Source of the DNA: Trichuris trichiura
Lineage: Eukaryota; Nematoda; Enoplea; Trichinellida; Trichuridae
Assembly: GCA_037903355.1 (NCBI GenBank)
Contig: JBAJFE010000026.1
Coordinates: forward strand, 1,550,001-1,614,000
Length of the DNA stretch: 64,000 nt
Direction of reading: 5' to 3'
The translations under genes and the position numbers were made by a program. Every line of letters begins with the position of its first letter. Within the stretch, counting starts at the first letter, position 1. Shown here piece by piece: positions 12,848 to 23,555 of this stretch. The notes under the pieces are model-generated. The model searched no databases, was not told the origin of the DNA, and saw nothing but the letters and a program-made list of their open reading frames with translations.

Positions 12848-13799
12848 TCAATGCCTGCTTCGACGGTAAGGTACAACTTTAAACGGATTGAGTCCTGGGC
12901 GCATCGAATCGGGAAAAGTGTCCGGATGATGTACAGGATAGATTACGTAAGAACTTTGTTTCTCAAAAATTTCTAATTCTTCTTCATCCTCAACCGACTC
13001 CCATTTTTTCTCCGGCGGCCACCACGGGTAATAGGAACTGTAGTTGTACTTCCTGAATGGTACTGTAAAGGTTATGTAACCTGAACACACATAAAATTTG
13101 AATTCAAATCCTGATACGGTAATTTTTACCTCGATCTTTAGCTTTCTGTATCTCTACGCAGATTCGCAGGTACTGCACTTGACAAACGCTGCATTTCCGG
13201 CATTCGACAATCTCACCAGTTTGAGGTATGATGAACTGCTCCAGCAGCTTCACGTTCTAAACGAGAAAGCTGCAAATGCGGACCGACTGCGTTAATTCAT
13301 ACCCGATAGTCAACAACCAAGTATTCATCGCGACAAATTGGACATGGAAAATTTGTCCTGAAACGACCGTTCGGAGTGACGCAATTGTAGCGAGTTTTGG
13401 GCGGCATGTGCATTTGGCCTTTAAAGTTTCTTCGAAAAAGCTCCCATACGCGACTATCGCCGTACGTTTGCTTGTAGGCTGCATGAATATTCAAACGCGA
13501 TAAACAGAATGGGCGAAACGCAATTGCTTACTGTCGCTGTCCAAATAACGTACGCTTGTGGACCAAGAATGGATTGGCCTTAGTAGGCCTTTCCTTTTGG
13601 CCACCAAATTTGTGCCCAAATCGTTTGGGTCAATCGCCGCGTCTTCGCTTTGCGTTTGCTCTTCGGTTGTAGTTGAGCATAAATACCTGACGGAACAAGG
13701 CTTGACTGAATAGGATGGTTGCAAAACAGCTTTCCAAAATCGTAACCACAACGTCTGAAACTTGCTAGGATAATTTGATAACCGCTTGCGAAAGCTCAC
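12848..13799 (-). CDS. MRPS18B: Mitochondrial ribosomal protein S18B
   Basis: Component of the mitochondrial ribosome small subunit. Four exons (13799-13532, 13478-13303, 13256-13130, 13080-12848) keep phase and give 267 residues, against 258 in human. The conserved block YGDSRVWELFRRNFKG...[23 protein letters not shown] matches the human protein nearly residue for residue around CPICRD. The C-terminal YNYSSYYPWWPPEKKW matches human WYPWYNWKQPPE. The N terminus (MSFRKRLSNYPSKFQTLWLR) is basic and amphipathic, as expected of a mitochondrial presequence. The gene converges on the homeobox gene, with about 200 bases between stop codons. Confidence 0.92.
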
Positions 13800-14862
13800 A
13801 TACCATTGTTAAGTTTCGGCTGCTCTAAACGCTAAGATAACATTCAGACGAGAAGTGCAGCCGATCAGTCAGCTAAAATAAAATCAAGTTCCAACACAGA
13901 ACAAAATGCTGAGCTACTGCAACATAAGAAAAGTTATTCCGAAGAAATTTGATTTGAATGTACAGTAAACCTAGGAAAACACGCAGGTTACATACCGCAT
14001 TAGTCATGCAAATGAATGCTGCTTTTTGGAATTCATTAGCTTTCGGTGAAGTTTCAACATGCATCCAGCAACCTACTATTACACGCACGTATGCTGTATA
14101 CTTTTTCGCTCTGTTTCCTACGCAACTTTAGAGCTAACTCGTTTCGAAGTTTTGCATGTAAACTGTCTCATCTTTGCGCGCTTAGACGTTTGAAAATCGT
14201 TGAATTGCTGATGATACGAAACTTTTATTTTCCGTAATCGAAATTTTGCAAATAATTAGTTTTCATCTCTTCCTTTCCCACTGAAAACCTTTGCTTGGTA
14301 ACTGCAGAATATTCGTTAATTTATGCTCGTTTTTACGCGTATCTTTGAGCCTCAGCTACGCTGATGGCTCCAGAATTATGAGCTCTAGCAATAAATGCCT
14401 GAACAGGGCTTTCGTGCATGCAGTCTTTGCGATAGTTAAGACATCTATTTTTTCAAGCTAAATGGTTGCAGCTATGCAATAAAATATTTTTTTAAAGCTT
14501 TAATGTCTTTTGTTTAAACATTTAGCATAGATTTTCAAATTAACATGGTGTCACAGTAAAATTGTTCCTGAGCGCATTTTAGTATACTGTAGAACTTATC
14601 AAATGTTTCAGTTTTAAGTATGATAATTTTTGCTGCGGGAATGACTTGTGCTGTATGTTTGCATGTTCAGGCATAAAGCCTTATTCGTCTTAATATCTAC
14701 GCGTAATGATAATTTTTTAGATTCACTTGTTTAACGGCTTGCGAATAGTTTTCCGTAGAGCTTAGCTTTTGCCTCCAATTTTGCATTAACGCTTACGGCT
14801 GCACGTCGAAAATCACTTAGCCGACATCCGCATACTTCTGTTCGCGTTTTACAGGTTGACAA
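13800..14862. other. Intergenic, divergent spacer between MRPS18B and TFIIS
   Basis: This AT-rich stretch between two divergently transcribed genes should hold both promoters. I see no coding exon or RNA gene. A pyrimidine-rich TTTTACAG precedes the TFIIS start by a few bases and could be a cis- or trans-splice acceptor. Confidence 0.45.
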
Positions 14863-15795
14863 ATGTCTGCGGGACCACTAGTGGCCGAGGATGTATTTCG
14901 CTTTGTCAAAATGCTTGGTCAAATAACCGCGGGCGAACGGCCCTACAGCGAGGCATTGGAAATTCTGTGCGCGTTGAAAATGTTTCCAATGACCGTCGAA
15001 GTTCTTCACAAGACCCGTATTGGAATGACGGTGAACGATCTGAGGAAGAAATCGACCAGTCCGGAAGTTCAAATGGAAGCGAAAAATTTGATCCGTTCCT
15101 GGAAAAAGTTGATCGACGCCAAAATGGCCAAAGGAGACGGTTCAACCCTTCATAAGAATGATTCCGTCGCCAGCAATCTTTCCGATATGAGTCGCGGTAG
15201 CGTAACGCCCCCGGAAGCACCCACTACGGACAGATACCCTAATGCGCGGCAGCGTTCGCCTCAAGGTTTGAAAAGTTCAAACTCTTCTACCGCCTCTTCT
15301 GGGGCACACTTTCGCGACAAATGCCGCGACATGATTTTCAAGTCGTTGGAGACGGACCATCCGGTGCCAGGTTCGCTGGATCGGCGCATGCTAGCTGAAG
15401 CTATAGAGGAAAGTATTTTTAACTTGTTCAAAGATTACAATGAAAAGTATCGTGCCTGTATACGTAGTCGCGTGTTCAATTTACGCGATAAGAAAAACCC
15501 TGAGCTGAAAGAGAATGTACTCACCGGGGCTCTTTCGCCGGAACAGTTAGCCACTATGACGTCGGAAGAGATGGCCAGCGATACGATGAAAGCATTGCGC
15601 AAAAAGTTTACCAGAGAAGCCATAGATGAGCATCAGCTTTCGCAAGAAGGAGGAACGCCTACAGACATGTTCAAGTGCGCTAGATGCGGTAAGAAGAATT
15701 GCACCTATAGACAAGCGCAAACTCGAAGTGCCGACGAACCTATGACAACTTTCGTGTACTGCCGTGAATGCGGCAATCGATGGAAGTTTTCCTGA
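14863..15795 (+). CDS. TCEA: Transcription elongation factor TFIIS
   Basis: Rescues backtracked RNA polymerase II by stimulating cleavage of the transcript. A single 310-residue exon holds all three domains. The N-terminal LW/TFIIS-N bundle spans about residues 5-90 (TVEVLHKTRIGMTVNDLRK). The central polymerase-binding domain spans about 150-250 (CRDMIFKSLE...SRVFNLRDKKNPELKENVL). The C-terminal zinc ribbon has CARCGKKNC and CRECGNRWKF, with the catalytic acidic pair in RSADEPMTTF. Length matches human TCEA1 (301). It has no intron, unlike most genes here. A likely poly(A) signal AATAAA is at 15935-15940. Confidence 0.96.
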   Translation: MSAGPLVAEDVFRFVKMLGQITAGERPYSEALEILCALKMFPMTVEVLHKTRIGMTVNDLRKKSTSPEVQMEAKNLIRSWKKLIDAKMAKGDGSTLHKNDSVASNLSDMSRGSVTPPEAPTTDRYPNARQRSPQGLKSSNSSTASSGAHFRDKCRDMIFKSLETDHPVPGSLDRRMLAEAIEESIFNLFKDYNEKYRACIRSRVFNLRDKKNPELKENVLTGALSPEQLATMTSEEMASDTMKALRKKFTREAIDEHQLSQEGGTPTDMFKCARCGKKNCTYRQAQTRSADEPMTTFVYCRECGNRWKFS

Positions 15796-16191
15796 TTGCC
15801 TGCGAAGGTCAAAAAACGCTTTTTACCACCAAAGCATAACAGGTATCTGTTGAAGATTTTAAATCTTACTGTAAGGAATGAAGGTTCTCTATACGGAAAA
15901 TGTTGAATTCATTGCGGGCGACTTTGCTTTGCTTAATAAAGATTTGAGCAGGTAATATTTGCACGTTGCGTAGTAGCTGTATGCTTGTTTGTACAGGTGA
16001 GCGTAAATCTGTTTACTTTTTTTTCAAGTTCGCTTGATAATACCGGTTTAATGTGTTTAGCCGAAAGGGACAGAGACGATTTAATTGCATTTCTTAATTT
16101 CTAACCTGCATTCCACTAAGAAATAAACATGAGACTTACAGTGGCGAAATTTTCTTCCTACTCTTCTTTTTCGATTTGTAGACTAGCTTAA
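15796..16191. other. Intergenic between TFIIS and the carrier gene
   Basis: It holds the TFIIS 3' UTR with AATAAA at 15935-15940 and the short 5' flank of the carrier gene. A pyrimidine-rich TTTGTAG lies 10-15 bases before the carrier's ATG. Confidence 0.5.
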
Positions 16192-17070
16192 ATGGGCTTG
16201 CTTAGGGACGGTTTGTTTCAAATAGTTTCCGGAGGTTCGGCGGGCTTTGTTGAAGTATGTATTATGCAACCGTTGGACTTGGTGAAAACTCGATTCCAAA
16301 TCCAGCATAGCGAAGCGCCGCGTTATCGAAGCGTTGTTGATTGTATGATCAAGGTTTGCCGCGATGAAGGCGTTTTGTCCTTGTACAAAGGTATGCTACC
16401 TCCAATTTTGGCCGAAACGCCAAAACGAGCTACCAAGTTTTTCACCTTCGAGCAGTACAAAGCTATTTTTACCCATTTCTTTAACCATTGGCCTCAGCCG
16501 GTGATTTTCTCGCTTGCCGGTATGCTGTGCGGTGCCACCGAGGCGCTTGTTGTCAATCCATTCGAAACGGTCAAGGTGCGTTTGCAAGCTGACCGCAGCG
16601 TTTCCATTTTGGAGCAAAGAAGTTCCTTCCAGACTGCTCGACTTATCATAGCCGAAGGTGGATTCGGAACGTCTGGTTTAAATCGCGGCCTTACGTCATG
16701 TATGGCTCGAAGTGGGGTATGGAATATGATCTATTTTGGTCTCTATCACAGCGCAAAGCATTGTTTGTTCACCGAGTCCGAATTGAAGCACAAATTGCAT
16801 TACCGTTTCGCCCTTGGATTCCTTTCGGGCAGTTTTGCTTGTTTGGGCAATACCCCTTTCGACGTAGTGAAAAGTCGTATCCAGGCAAGCGGTCGCGACA
16901 GTAAATACAAGACGTGTTTACAATCTATAGTGCTTATTTATCGCGACGAGGGTTTTCGCGCCTTGTACAAAGGTTTAGTACCCAAAATAATGCGCCTGGG
17001 TCCAGGCGGAGCAATTTTAATGCTCGTTTACGAGTACATGTTTGGCTTACTTAAGCATAATTTCGGCTGA
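16192..17070 (+). CDS. SLC25A21: Mitochondrial 2-oxodicarboxylate carrier (SLC25A21-like)
   Basis: Inner-membrane carrier that, in its family, exchanges 2-oxoadipate and 2-oxoglutarate in lysine and tryptophan breakdown. The 292-residue single exon has three carrier repeats, each with a PX(D/E)XX(K/R) signature: PLDLVKTR, PFETVKVR and PFDVVKSR. The diagnostic stretch ILAETPKRATKFFTFEQYK, and KGLVPKIMRLGPGGAILMLV near the C terminus, match human SLC25A21 almost exactly. It carries no intron. It starts at the first ATG, just after a possible splice acceptor. Confidence 0.93.
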   Translation: MGLLRDGLFQIVSGGSAGFVEVCIMQPLDLVKTRFQIQHSEAPRYRSVVDCMIKVCRDEGVLSLYKGMLPPILAETPKRATKFFTFEQYKAIFTHFFNHWPQPVIFSLAGMLCGATEALVVNPFETVKVRLQADRSVSILEQRSSFQTARLIIAEGGFGTSGLNRGLTSCMARSGVWNMIYFGLYHSAKHCLFTESELKHKLHYRFALGFLSGSFACLGNTPFDVVKSRIQASGRDSKYKTCLQSIVLIYRDEGFRALYKGLVPKIMRLGPGGAILMLVYEYMFGLLKHNFG

Positions 17071-17684
17071 CGTGTCTCCGCTTTCATTTTATGATTCTAT
17101 CGCTTTTCTTCTCAGGTTATGGTGGTTCTACCTCACTGTTTTTTAACCAATCAGTTAGCTTGTATTGTTTTGATTAAACAAAGGAAACATTGTTTACTCT
17201 TCGTCCTAGCAGATATGTCGCGCATTAAACGTACTCGTTACTTCCTTCCCAATCGATTACTGTTCTATGAGTTTGTAGTAAGGTAAATGTGCCAAAAAGC
17301 GGAGGGATAGATAAGCCCTTATCAGTAAGGTGAGAGTTGCTGCGTTGACTCTTCTTACGGTCTTTGTTAGCTCAAAACTGTATAGAGAAACGTCAGCGCG
17401 CTTATCTCTTTCCAGTTTAATCTATTCGAGTTCTTCCAACTTTGGGAAGTTCCATTTTTATCAATAGAACTAAAAGTAGTCGTTATCTTCGCTTTGGGAA
17501 GAAGGATCGATGCATCTTCGTGGAAGAAACAACGTTGTTACCGCTTTTAAACTTTAGCGTGCATTTCTATTGGTCCGTATTTTTAAAGTCGTCGATCGAT
17601 AGTTTAAAATAGGCAGCAGCGCTTTGAACATTTTAGCAGCTTGTCAACGGACAGCTTTGATTCGCGCCATTTTTCGTCGTGGAA
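17071..17684. other. Intergenic between carrier and phosphatase genes
   Basis: No gene is visible; it should hold the carrier 3' UTR and the phosphatase promoter. Confidence 0.5.
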
Positions 17685-18917
17685 ATGGCAGCAAAAGACT
17701 CAAAGGGGAAAGTTTCGTTGATCGATTGCAACATTTTGATACCAAACGCGTCGTCTTACGAAGACGAAGGAAGCGTTTTTCAGCGTAGCAGCGCAGCGCC
17801 CATTTTGACTTTTGTTCGCAAAATGAAGCGTAGAGGCATTGATCATTTGCTTAGGCAATTCGACGACATGTGCGAAAGGGAATTGGATCCGAGCAACACC
17901 TTACCGACAAAAGCGTTTCAGGAAAATCCTTCCCTTAATCGATATCGCAATGTTTACTTATACGACGCGAGTCGTGTTGTACTTAATGATAAATTGGGCC
18001 CAGATTATATACACGCCAGTTTCGTGGATGGTTACAAGCACAAGAATGCGTACATTGTTTGTCAGGCGAGTTTCTAACATTATTATTAATGAAATTGCTT
18101 AAAAGTTTTTTTCACGCGTCTATCGTATATAGGGTCCAACGAAAAATACTTTAGTGGACTTTTGGCGAATGGTTTGGCAAGAGAAATGCGTTCTCGTAGT
18201 TATGGTAACTACGTTTGTTGAGGACGGGCGGGAAAAGTGCGAAGTTTACTTTCCCACTTCTTCCGATGAAGATTTGCTGTTCGGAGTATTTAAAGTTTCG
18301 CTTAAACAAGTGGAGCGGCAAAGTACATGCGAAGTACTGTTGTTCAGCATTGTATGCACGCTAACGGACGAGAGTCGCGAAATAATGCTGCTCATCTATC
18401 TCGATTGGCCCGATTCAAAGGTATACCCCTTTTTTCGCTGTTAGAAGTGCGAGTGCAAAATTTTTTTTTCAAAAAGATCCCTACAAAGCCCGAAAAAATA
18501 TTTGATTTCGTTTCGTTGGTGCGAAGTGCCCAAATGACTATGCTGAAACGAGTTTTTCCAAATTGGGCGGGCCATCCACGCGGACCACCAATTGTAGTTC
18601 ATTGTTCGGCCGGTGTCGGTCGATCCGCCTCTTTTGTGCTCATTGACATATGCTTGGAAATGCTGGACGACTCTGGATGCGTTAATGTTGTTTCCATACT
18701 GCGCAAGGTACGTCTCCAAAGGCGGCATGCAGTTGCTAATCCGCTACAGTTTCTATTCATATACTTTGTCGTGCTGCACAAAATTAGAGCTTCCAAATTC
18801 TTCCATGCTAAAGTAAGCAGATAGAAGGTGCTACTTTCTCTGCGAAAGAGGAGAAAATAAAAAGCTGCGTCTGTGTTACAGAAAACTTTAAAGATTTGCA
18901 AGTACCAAGCAGCCTGA
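17685..18917 (+). CDS. Protein tyrosine phosphatase, single classical domain
   Basis: Cytosolic-type classical PTP of about 346 residues. Exons: 17685-18065, 18133-18420, 18477-18812, 18882-18917. Motifs in order: pTyr loop NRYRNVYLYDASRVVL, DYIHASFVDGYK, GPTKNTLVDFWRMVWQ, WPD loop (LDWPDSK), and catalytic VVHCSAGVGRSASF with Cys and Arg present. Intron 1 fits the family only with a GC donor (CAG|GCGAGT), joining VCQ to GPT. In the Q-loop the usual VQT reads AVANPLQ: the first Gln, which in PTP1B (Gln262) positions the water for phosphocysteine hydrolysis, is Ala, while the second Gln is kept. Turnover may be slow. It resembles the many small PTPs of nematodes, but I cannot name an orthologue. 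AATAAA is near 18,976. Confidence 0.85.
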
Positions 18918-19803
18918 CTACAGTGAATTATGCCAACTTGGCTTTCGCGCCACAAACTCTGCGCTGCGTGATAACAATAAATCTTATTTGCAAAATTTCA
19001 GTTAAACGTAAGAAATTTTGTCGTCTCAATTTTTTGGACATACGTATTCCATCGTAAGAGAAAAAATTGAAAAGATACGCGCTTAAATGCAACTGCAACA
19101 ATACTTTGTTATTTACGTTACCTGCCTGGTTTTGATAAACCGGTTTTCAACCCTTAACAGCATCGCCTATGACGGAGAGACGTCAATACTCTTTCCCATC
19201 TCGTCTGCCCGTAAAACATCTTTATGAGGATAACTTTCCGCGTGAAATTTTTAGCATTGCTCCAAAATTTTTACACTTAAGCGCGGAATGGTGTTTGACG
19301 CAGACTGACCGATGTGGGCAACTTGAATTGAGTACTGTAAGATTTTCAAGTTCGATAAATTTTTGGACAGAAATTAAATGCTCCTGGTTGTTGTATACTA
19401 CTTTTGTTTTTTTGAGAACATTATGCTATACTTTTTTTCGTGACAGCTGACAACTAGCATTGCTAACTCTGCAGTTTCCGCAAGTGCGGCACATTGCCAA
19501 CCGACTTTATGTTACGGCATTGCTAGCTAAACGCAGGTTATTCGACGCAAAAAGAATTGCCGGTATCGCTTCCGACATTTTCGTTATGGGCTTTTTTGTT
19601 TGATCTGCGAACAAATGCTCAGGTTAGAACATGAAAATCTTTAATGCATACTGTATTACATTTGAACAAATCATACTACCGTAACTAGAGCATACAATCA
19701 AGTTCAGTTTTTAAACTGTTCTCCACGCGCACGCGGGGCACAGTTACTGCAAACATTTTTTGGGCAGCAACGTAGTTGATCGTTTCCAACTCAAATGCAT
19801 TAT
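18918..19803. other. Intergenic, convergent 3' ends of PTP and MTIF2
   Basis: It holds AATAAA near 18,976 (PTP side) and a single TTGAGTACTGTAAGATTTTC segment near 19,325 related to the tandem repeat at 9.8-10.6 kb. No gene is seen. Confidence 0.5.
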
Positions 19804-22622
19804 TTAGAATCCTGGCGGATTCCAGTCAATTTCTTGTTTCTTGTCTTCATTTCGGTAGCAAATGATGCAGTCACCAGGATTAAATCTTACCGACGAGTCG
19901 GTAATTCTGATACCCAACTCTTGGCCGGCACTTGCCGAGCTGACCGTGTCCTTCTCCCTACGCATCGATACGATTTCCCCTAAAAGGTTCGATGAAGTCA
20001 CCAAGCTTATCGGCAAACGTGTTTGTAAAATCAAACCTTCGTAGAGCACTTCATCGCCTCTTAGAACGCGAACGTAATCTTGCTTACTGATCGTGCCTTT
20101 CGTAACCTCGCAACCGGCGACCGGGGTTTTCTTCTTTCCAACGTCGCTTACCAAAAATTCTTTGACCACATCGGCTGCGCCTATAAAGACTTTTTTTTTA
20201 CGAGGCGGCATGCATTTCAGCATTGCGATTACCAAGAATGATTTCGTCCTGTACTAATGGTAAGCGCGAGGACAGCTCCTTTCTAAAGTCTTCTACGAGC
20301 TTATATATAACGTTGTGATGGCGAATTTCCACATTATTTTTATCCGCCCTTTCTTGGGCTTTGGCGCCCACCGACACGTTGAAACAGTAGACAATAGCTG
20401 AATTGGCACGTCGGAAAAGCCTACAAAAGAAATTGTACCTGCGTACCATTAAATAGTTCCGCGATTTCAATGTCATTTTCCGCAACTGCTCCAACGCCGC
20501 TGTGCACAAGATCAAATTTGCATTTAGCGGAATTGTACGTCTGGTAGACGTCCAAAATTGCTTCCAAAGAACCGTCTACGTCAGCTGAATAGAAAAACAA
20601 TGCACAGTTGCGCAGCGAAAAAATTCAAAGAAACTGCCTTTGAGCAAAAAATGAAATACCGGTCCTTCGTAATGTGTTATAGCTTCCTTTGCGCGCTTGT
20701 AAACTACACGAGGGTCTCGACGAATGAATCCGCTGTTCAATTTTTGCTGGCGTTTTTGCAAGTATTCAGCGCGCTCGACTGCTCGGCGCTCTTCAATCGT
20801 TTGCTGGAAAAATACTACTGTAAGGGAGCTTTCAACGGAAGAAAAGAAGCCGAATTATGCAAACCTTTTCCTTAGCCGCCTTCTCTTGCGCGACGTTTCG
20901 ATGCCAAATAGTGGCTGCTTGTTTTGCCTCTTTCTGAAGCCGCGGATTTATGGTCGAAAAAGATGAGCAGGCAAGACGTTACCTCGGTTCTTACTTCTAT
21001 TACGTCATCACCTGAAGATGGTAAAACATCCCCTCTCCAACCTAATACTTCGGCTGGCATCGATGGAACTGCCTCAGCAAGAGAGCGTCCATTCTCGTCG
21101 AAAATCGAACGTACTTTACACCACGCACCACCCGCAACTAAATACAACCCCTTCCGAAGCTTACCACGTTGTACCAAGGTGACACAAGCTTTCCTGTAAA
21201 TTTAAATCGCAAGATCTAAATAAAAACAACAATTTTATGTTTACCCCTTGCCAGGGGATAGCCTAGACTCCAAAATGACGCCTTCGACAAGTCCGTCGAA
21301 ATCTGCGCGAAGATTCATTATTTCGCCTTGGGTTACGATCGCTTCGCAAAGTGTTTGCAGGTTCGTACTCTGATTACGCTCAAATTAGCAAAATCCCGCC
21401 AAGAAAAAAACTTGCCTTCAAGGCAGATATAGGCACTATTTGCACATCACCTCCAAATTCTTCGCCGATTACGTCGTGTTCAAGCAGCTGACGCTTCACC
21501 TTGTCCTTCAAGACGTATAAGATTATAAACGAAATGCTTATTTTAACCGTCTCAACCGTGTCAACTCCAAATTTGTCGCACTTGTTGATCGCAACCACTA
21601 TGGACGCTAAATATAATCAAGGTTTTGCCAAGTTAAAGATGGAAACTTTACCGCCGGCTTGCTTTGCCATTTTGATGCTTTCTATTGTCTGCTCCATAAC
21701 GCCTTCGTCGCCGGCGACAACCAATACGACAATGTCAGTCGCGTGAGCACCACGAGAGCGCATTTTTGAAAAAACCGCATGCCCGGGAGTATCCAGAAAG
21801 GTAATAACGCGTCCATCATCCAAACGAACTAAACATTCCATTCTGGTGCACCTGTACAATGAAACTTATGGTCTACAAAAGACAATTCGCGTGCTCGCGT
21901 TCTAAAGAGATCCATATTAAAATGGAAACGTCCGAAAACTCAATACAACAATGGCTAAACACCGCGAACTACAATAAAAGCGTAATGCGTATCTGCTCAC
22001 CAAGAAAGGCGCTAATATGTTGTGTAATTGCCCCGAACTCTTGATCAGTTATGTTCGAATGCCGAAGGGCGTCCAGAAGAGTAGTTTTTCCATGGTCAAC
22101 ATGACCCATGATGGTAACTACCGGATGTCGGCTGCGTAGCAGCTTTTCGTCAACGTTGGGTCGTCGCCTCAGCATCTCTTCGACTTGCGGCTCCGTATCT
22201 AATGGCTTTTTTCGTTCGATGCCTGGTTTTTTTACCATTTCGCATCGAAAACCCAACATTCTAGCGATTTGCGTAAGTAAAAGGGGATCATCCACCTTAT
22301 CACTAGTACTTTCGAACAAATCAACGTATTCGGTCTTCATAATACATTCAAAAATGTCATCGTAATGCACATGCATTATTTTGGCCAATTCGGCCACTGT
22401 AATGCCCAACCAAACCTTTACCAAAGGTTTGGAAGACTTTTTGTCGAATACTTTTGGATCACGTGGTTCTATCTTGCGTCTTCGGAGAATGTGCGTGGAG
22501 CATATGCCTCGAAACCTCCATTCTTCTAAGCTACCGCCAGGGGACAAGCGAAGATAAGCAAAAAGCGACGATCTCAAAACGCGCTTTATCATATCATGAA
22601 AATGTTCACTACAGTAAGACAA
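19804..22622 (-). CDS. MTIF2: Mitochondrial translation initiation factor IF-2
   Basis: GTPase that brings fMet-tRNA to the mitochondrial small subunit. Twelve exons: 22622-22001, 21828-21652, 21606-21548, 21505-21416, 21369-21245, 21193-20995, 20933-20865, 20803-20638, 20584-20447, 20397-20233, 20180-20037, 19979-19804. They keep phase and give 709 residues (human 727). G motifs: [24 protein letters not shown]. Later blocks [39 protein letters not shown] and [15 protein letters not shown] follow the family order to the end, NPPGF. Two introns need GC donors: AAG|GCAAGT after exon 4 and AAG|GCAGTT after exon 8. A basic N terminus ([16 protein letters not shown], second ATG at 22592) suits mitochondrial import, so that Met may be the true start. 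Confidence 0.95.
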
Positions 22623-22810
22623 ATCTTGATTACTACAAAGCTATGTTGGCTGTGATGCGCTGTTTTACGTACGTTCTTCGAATTATCTCACTTTACCAAA
22701 TCAGAATATAAGGCTAACCATGCATTTTTGTATTTTGACAGCCCATAAGCAACATTTTGACATGCTATTTTTATTGTAACCTACCTTTCATTCATACTGT
22801 GTTTATTGTA
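22623..22810. promoter_or_regulatory. Divergent promoter region, MTIF2 and NDUFB1 unit
   Basis: Fewer than 190 bases separate the start codons of two divergently transcribed mitochondrial-function genes, so both promoters must fit here or overlap the genes. No specific box could be called with confidence. Confidence 0.4.
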
Positions 22811-22969
22811 ATGCCCTTTGGACGGTTGCTTGGCTCCGTTTGGTCGTACAGGTGGGCAATTATTTTTCCAACTGTTTGTTTCTCGCTAATATACGCTGAC
22901 TTATCACGCACGAAGAAGTACAAATTGAAGCAGCAAAGTTTGAGTCAATCCGCTGTATCTGCTTCGTGA
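22811..22969 (+). CDS. 52-residue single-pass membrane protein, unrecognised
   Basis: This short ORF starts MPFGRLLGSVWSYRWAII, has one hydrophobic helix (about residues 13-29) and a basic tail (SRTKKYKLKQQ). Size and layout resemble accessory subunits of respiratory complexes or other small mitochondrial inner-membrane proteins, but I do not recognise the sequence. Its stop codon is 26 bases upstream of the NDUFB1 ATG, in a different frame and on the same strand, so the two may share a transcript. The gap lacks a clear pyrimidine-rich acceptor for trans-splicing. It could also be a chance ORF in the NDUFB1 leader. Confidence 0.45.
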   Translation: MPFGRLLGSVWSYRWAIIFPTVCFSLIYADLSRTKKYKLKQQSLSQSAVSAS

Positions 22970-22995
22970 ATTTGCCTTGGAGAGAGAGAAAAGCA

Positions 22996-23248
22996 ATGGG
23001 TACTTTTACGTTCTCCTACTTTGCAAAGTACGCGCTAAGAAATCAGACCTATTGGGCCATGATTATTGGGATACCCAGTTTTTTCCGTGAGTAAAACATA
23101 TACCAGCTTACGCTCTTTACGTGCTGCTGTTTTTTTAGTATATCAATATTACAGCGCTTGGGATGTGCGTTTGTCGAAATTCAAGAACAAATCACTGTTG
23201 ATGTCTAAGCGGAACATACCGCCTGGAGAAGACCCGTGGAAGTGGTAA
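22996..23248 (+). CDS. NDUFB1: NADH dehyd. (complex I) 1 beta subcomplex subunit 1 (MNLL)
   Basis: Accessory membrane subunit of complex I. Exons 22996-23086 and 23139-23248 join in phase and give 66 residues (human 58). After one membrane helix (YWAMIIGIPSFFLYQYY), the tail DVRLSKFKNKSLLMSKRNIPPGEDPWKW aligns with human [27 protein letters not shown], including the signature FRNKS/FKNKS. The match rests on this C-terminal block, but spacing, size and topology also fit. The gene lies head-to-head with MTIF2. Confidence 0.75.
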
Positions 23249-23555
23249 AGTGCGTGTGTAAGAAATGGTCTGCTTTGTTTGGCGCGTTAAGACGAGCTGA
23301 ACATTATACTCGTTAAAATAAAATATGCCTTTCTGCATACCTAGTTTCTTTTTAATTTAGTTAGGCAGTTTCTCTTTTTGTATGGCGGAAATTTTTCCTT
23401 TGCCTTATTTGGCGTACGAGCATTGCAATTATACATTGATAATTATTCTTCCTAAGGTTGCCCGGGGCATCTCTTGTATTTCCGCAAATGGTTAGTAACA
23501 CTTTTTCAATAATGTTAGGAGCATTATGCTTACATCTCTAGCGTTTTCATTTGGC
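23249..23555. other. Intergenic, convergent 3' ends
   Basis: This AT-rich spacer lies between NDUFB1 (+) and the tetraspanin (-). AATAAA-like sequence (AAAATAAAATA) occurs near 23,315. No gene is seen. Confidence 0.5.

Noticed and set aside
20585..20637. Canonical GT donor for MTIF2 intron 8
   Set aside because: A GT three bases downstream is possible but inserts a residue into the near-universal KADV(Q/D)GS motif; the GC donor restores it exactly. Kept as an alternative only.
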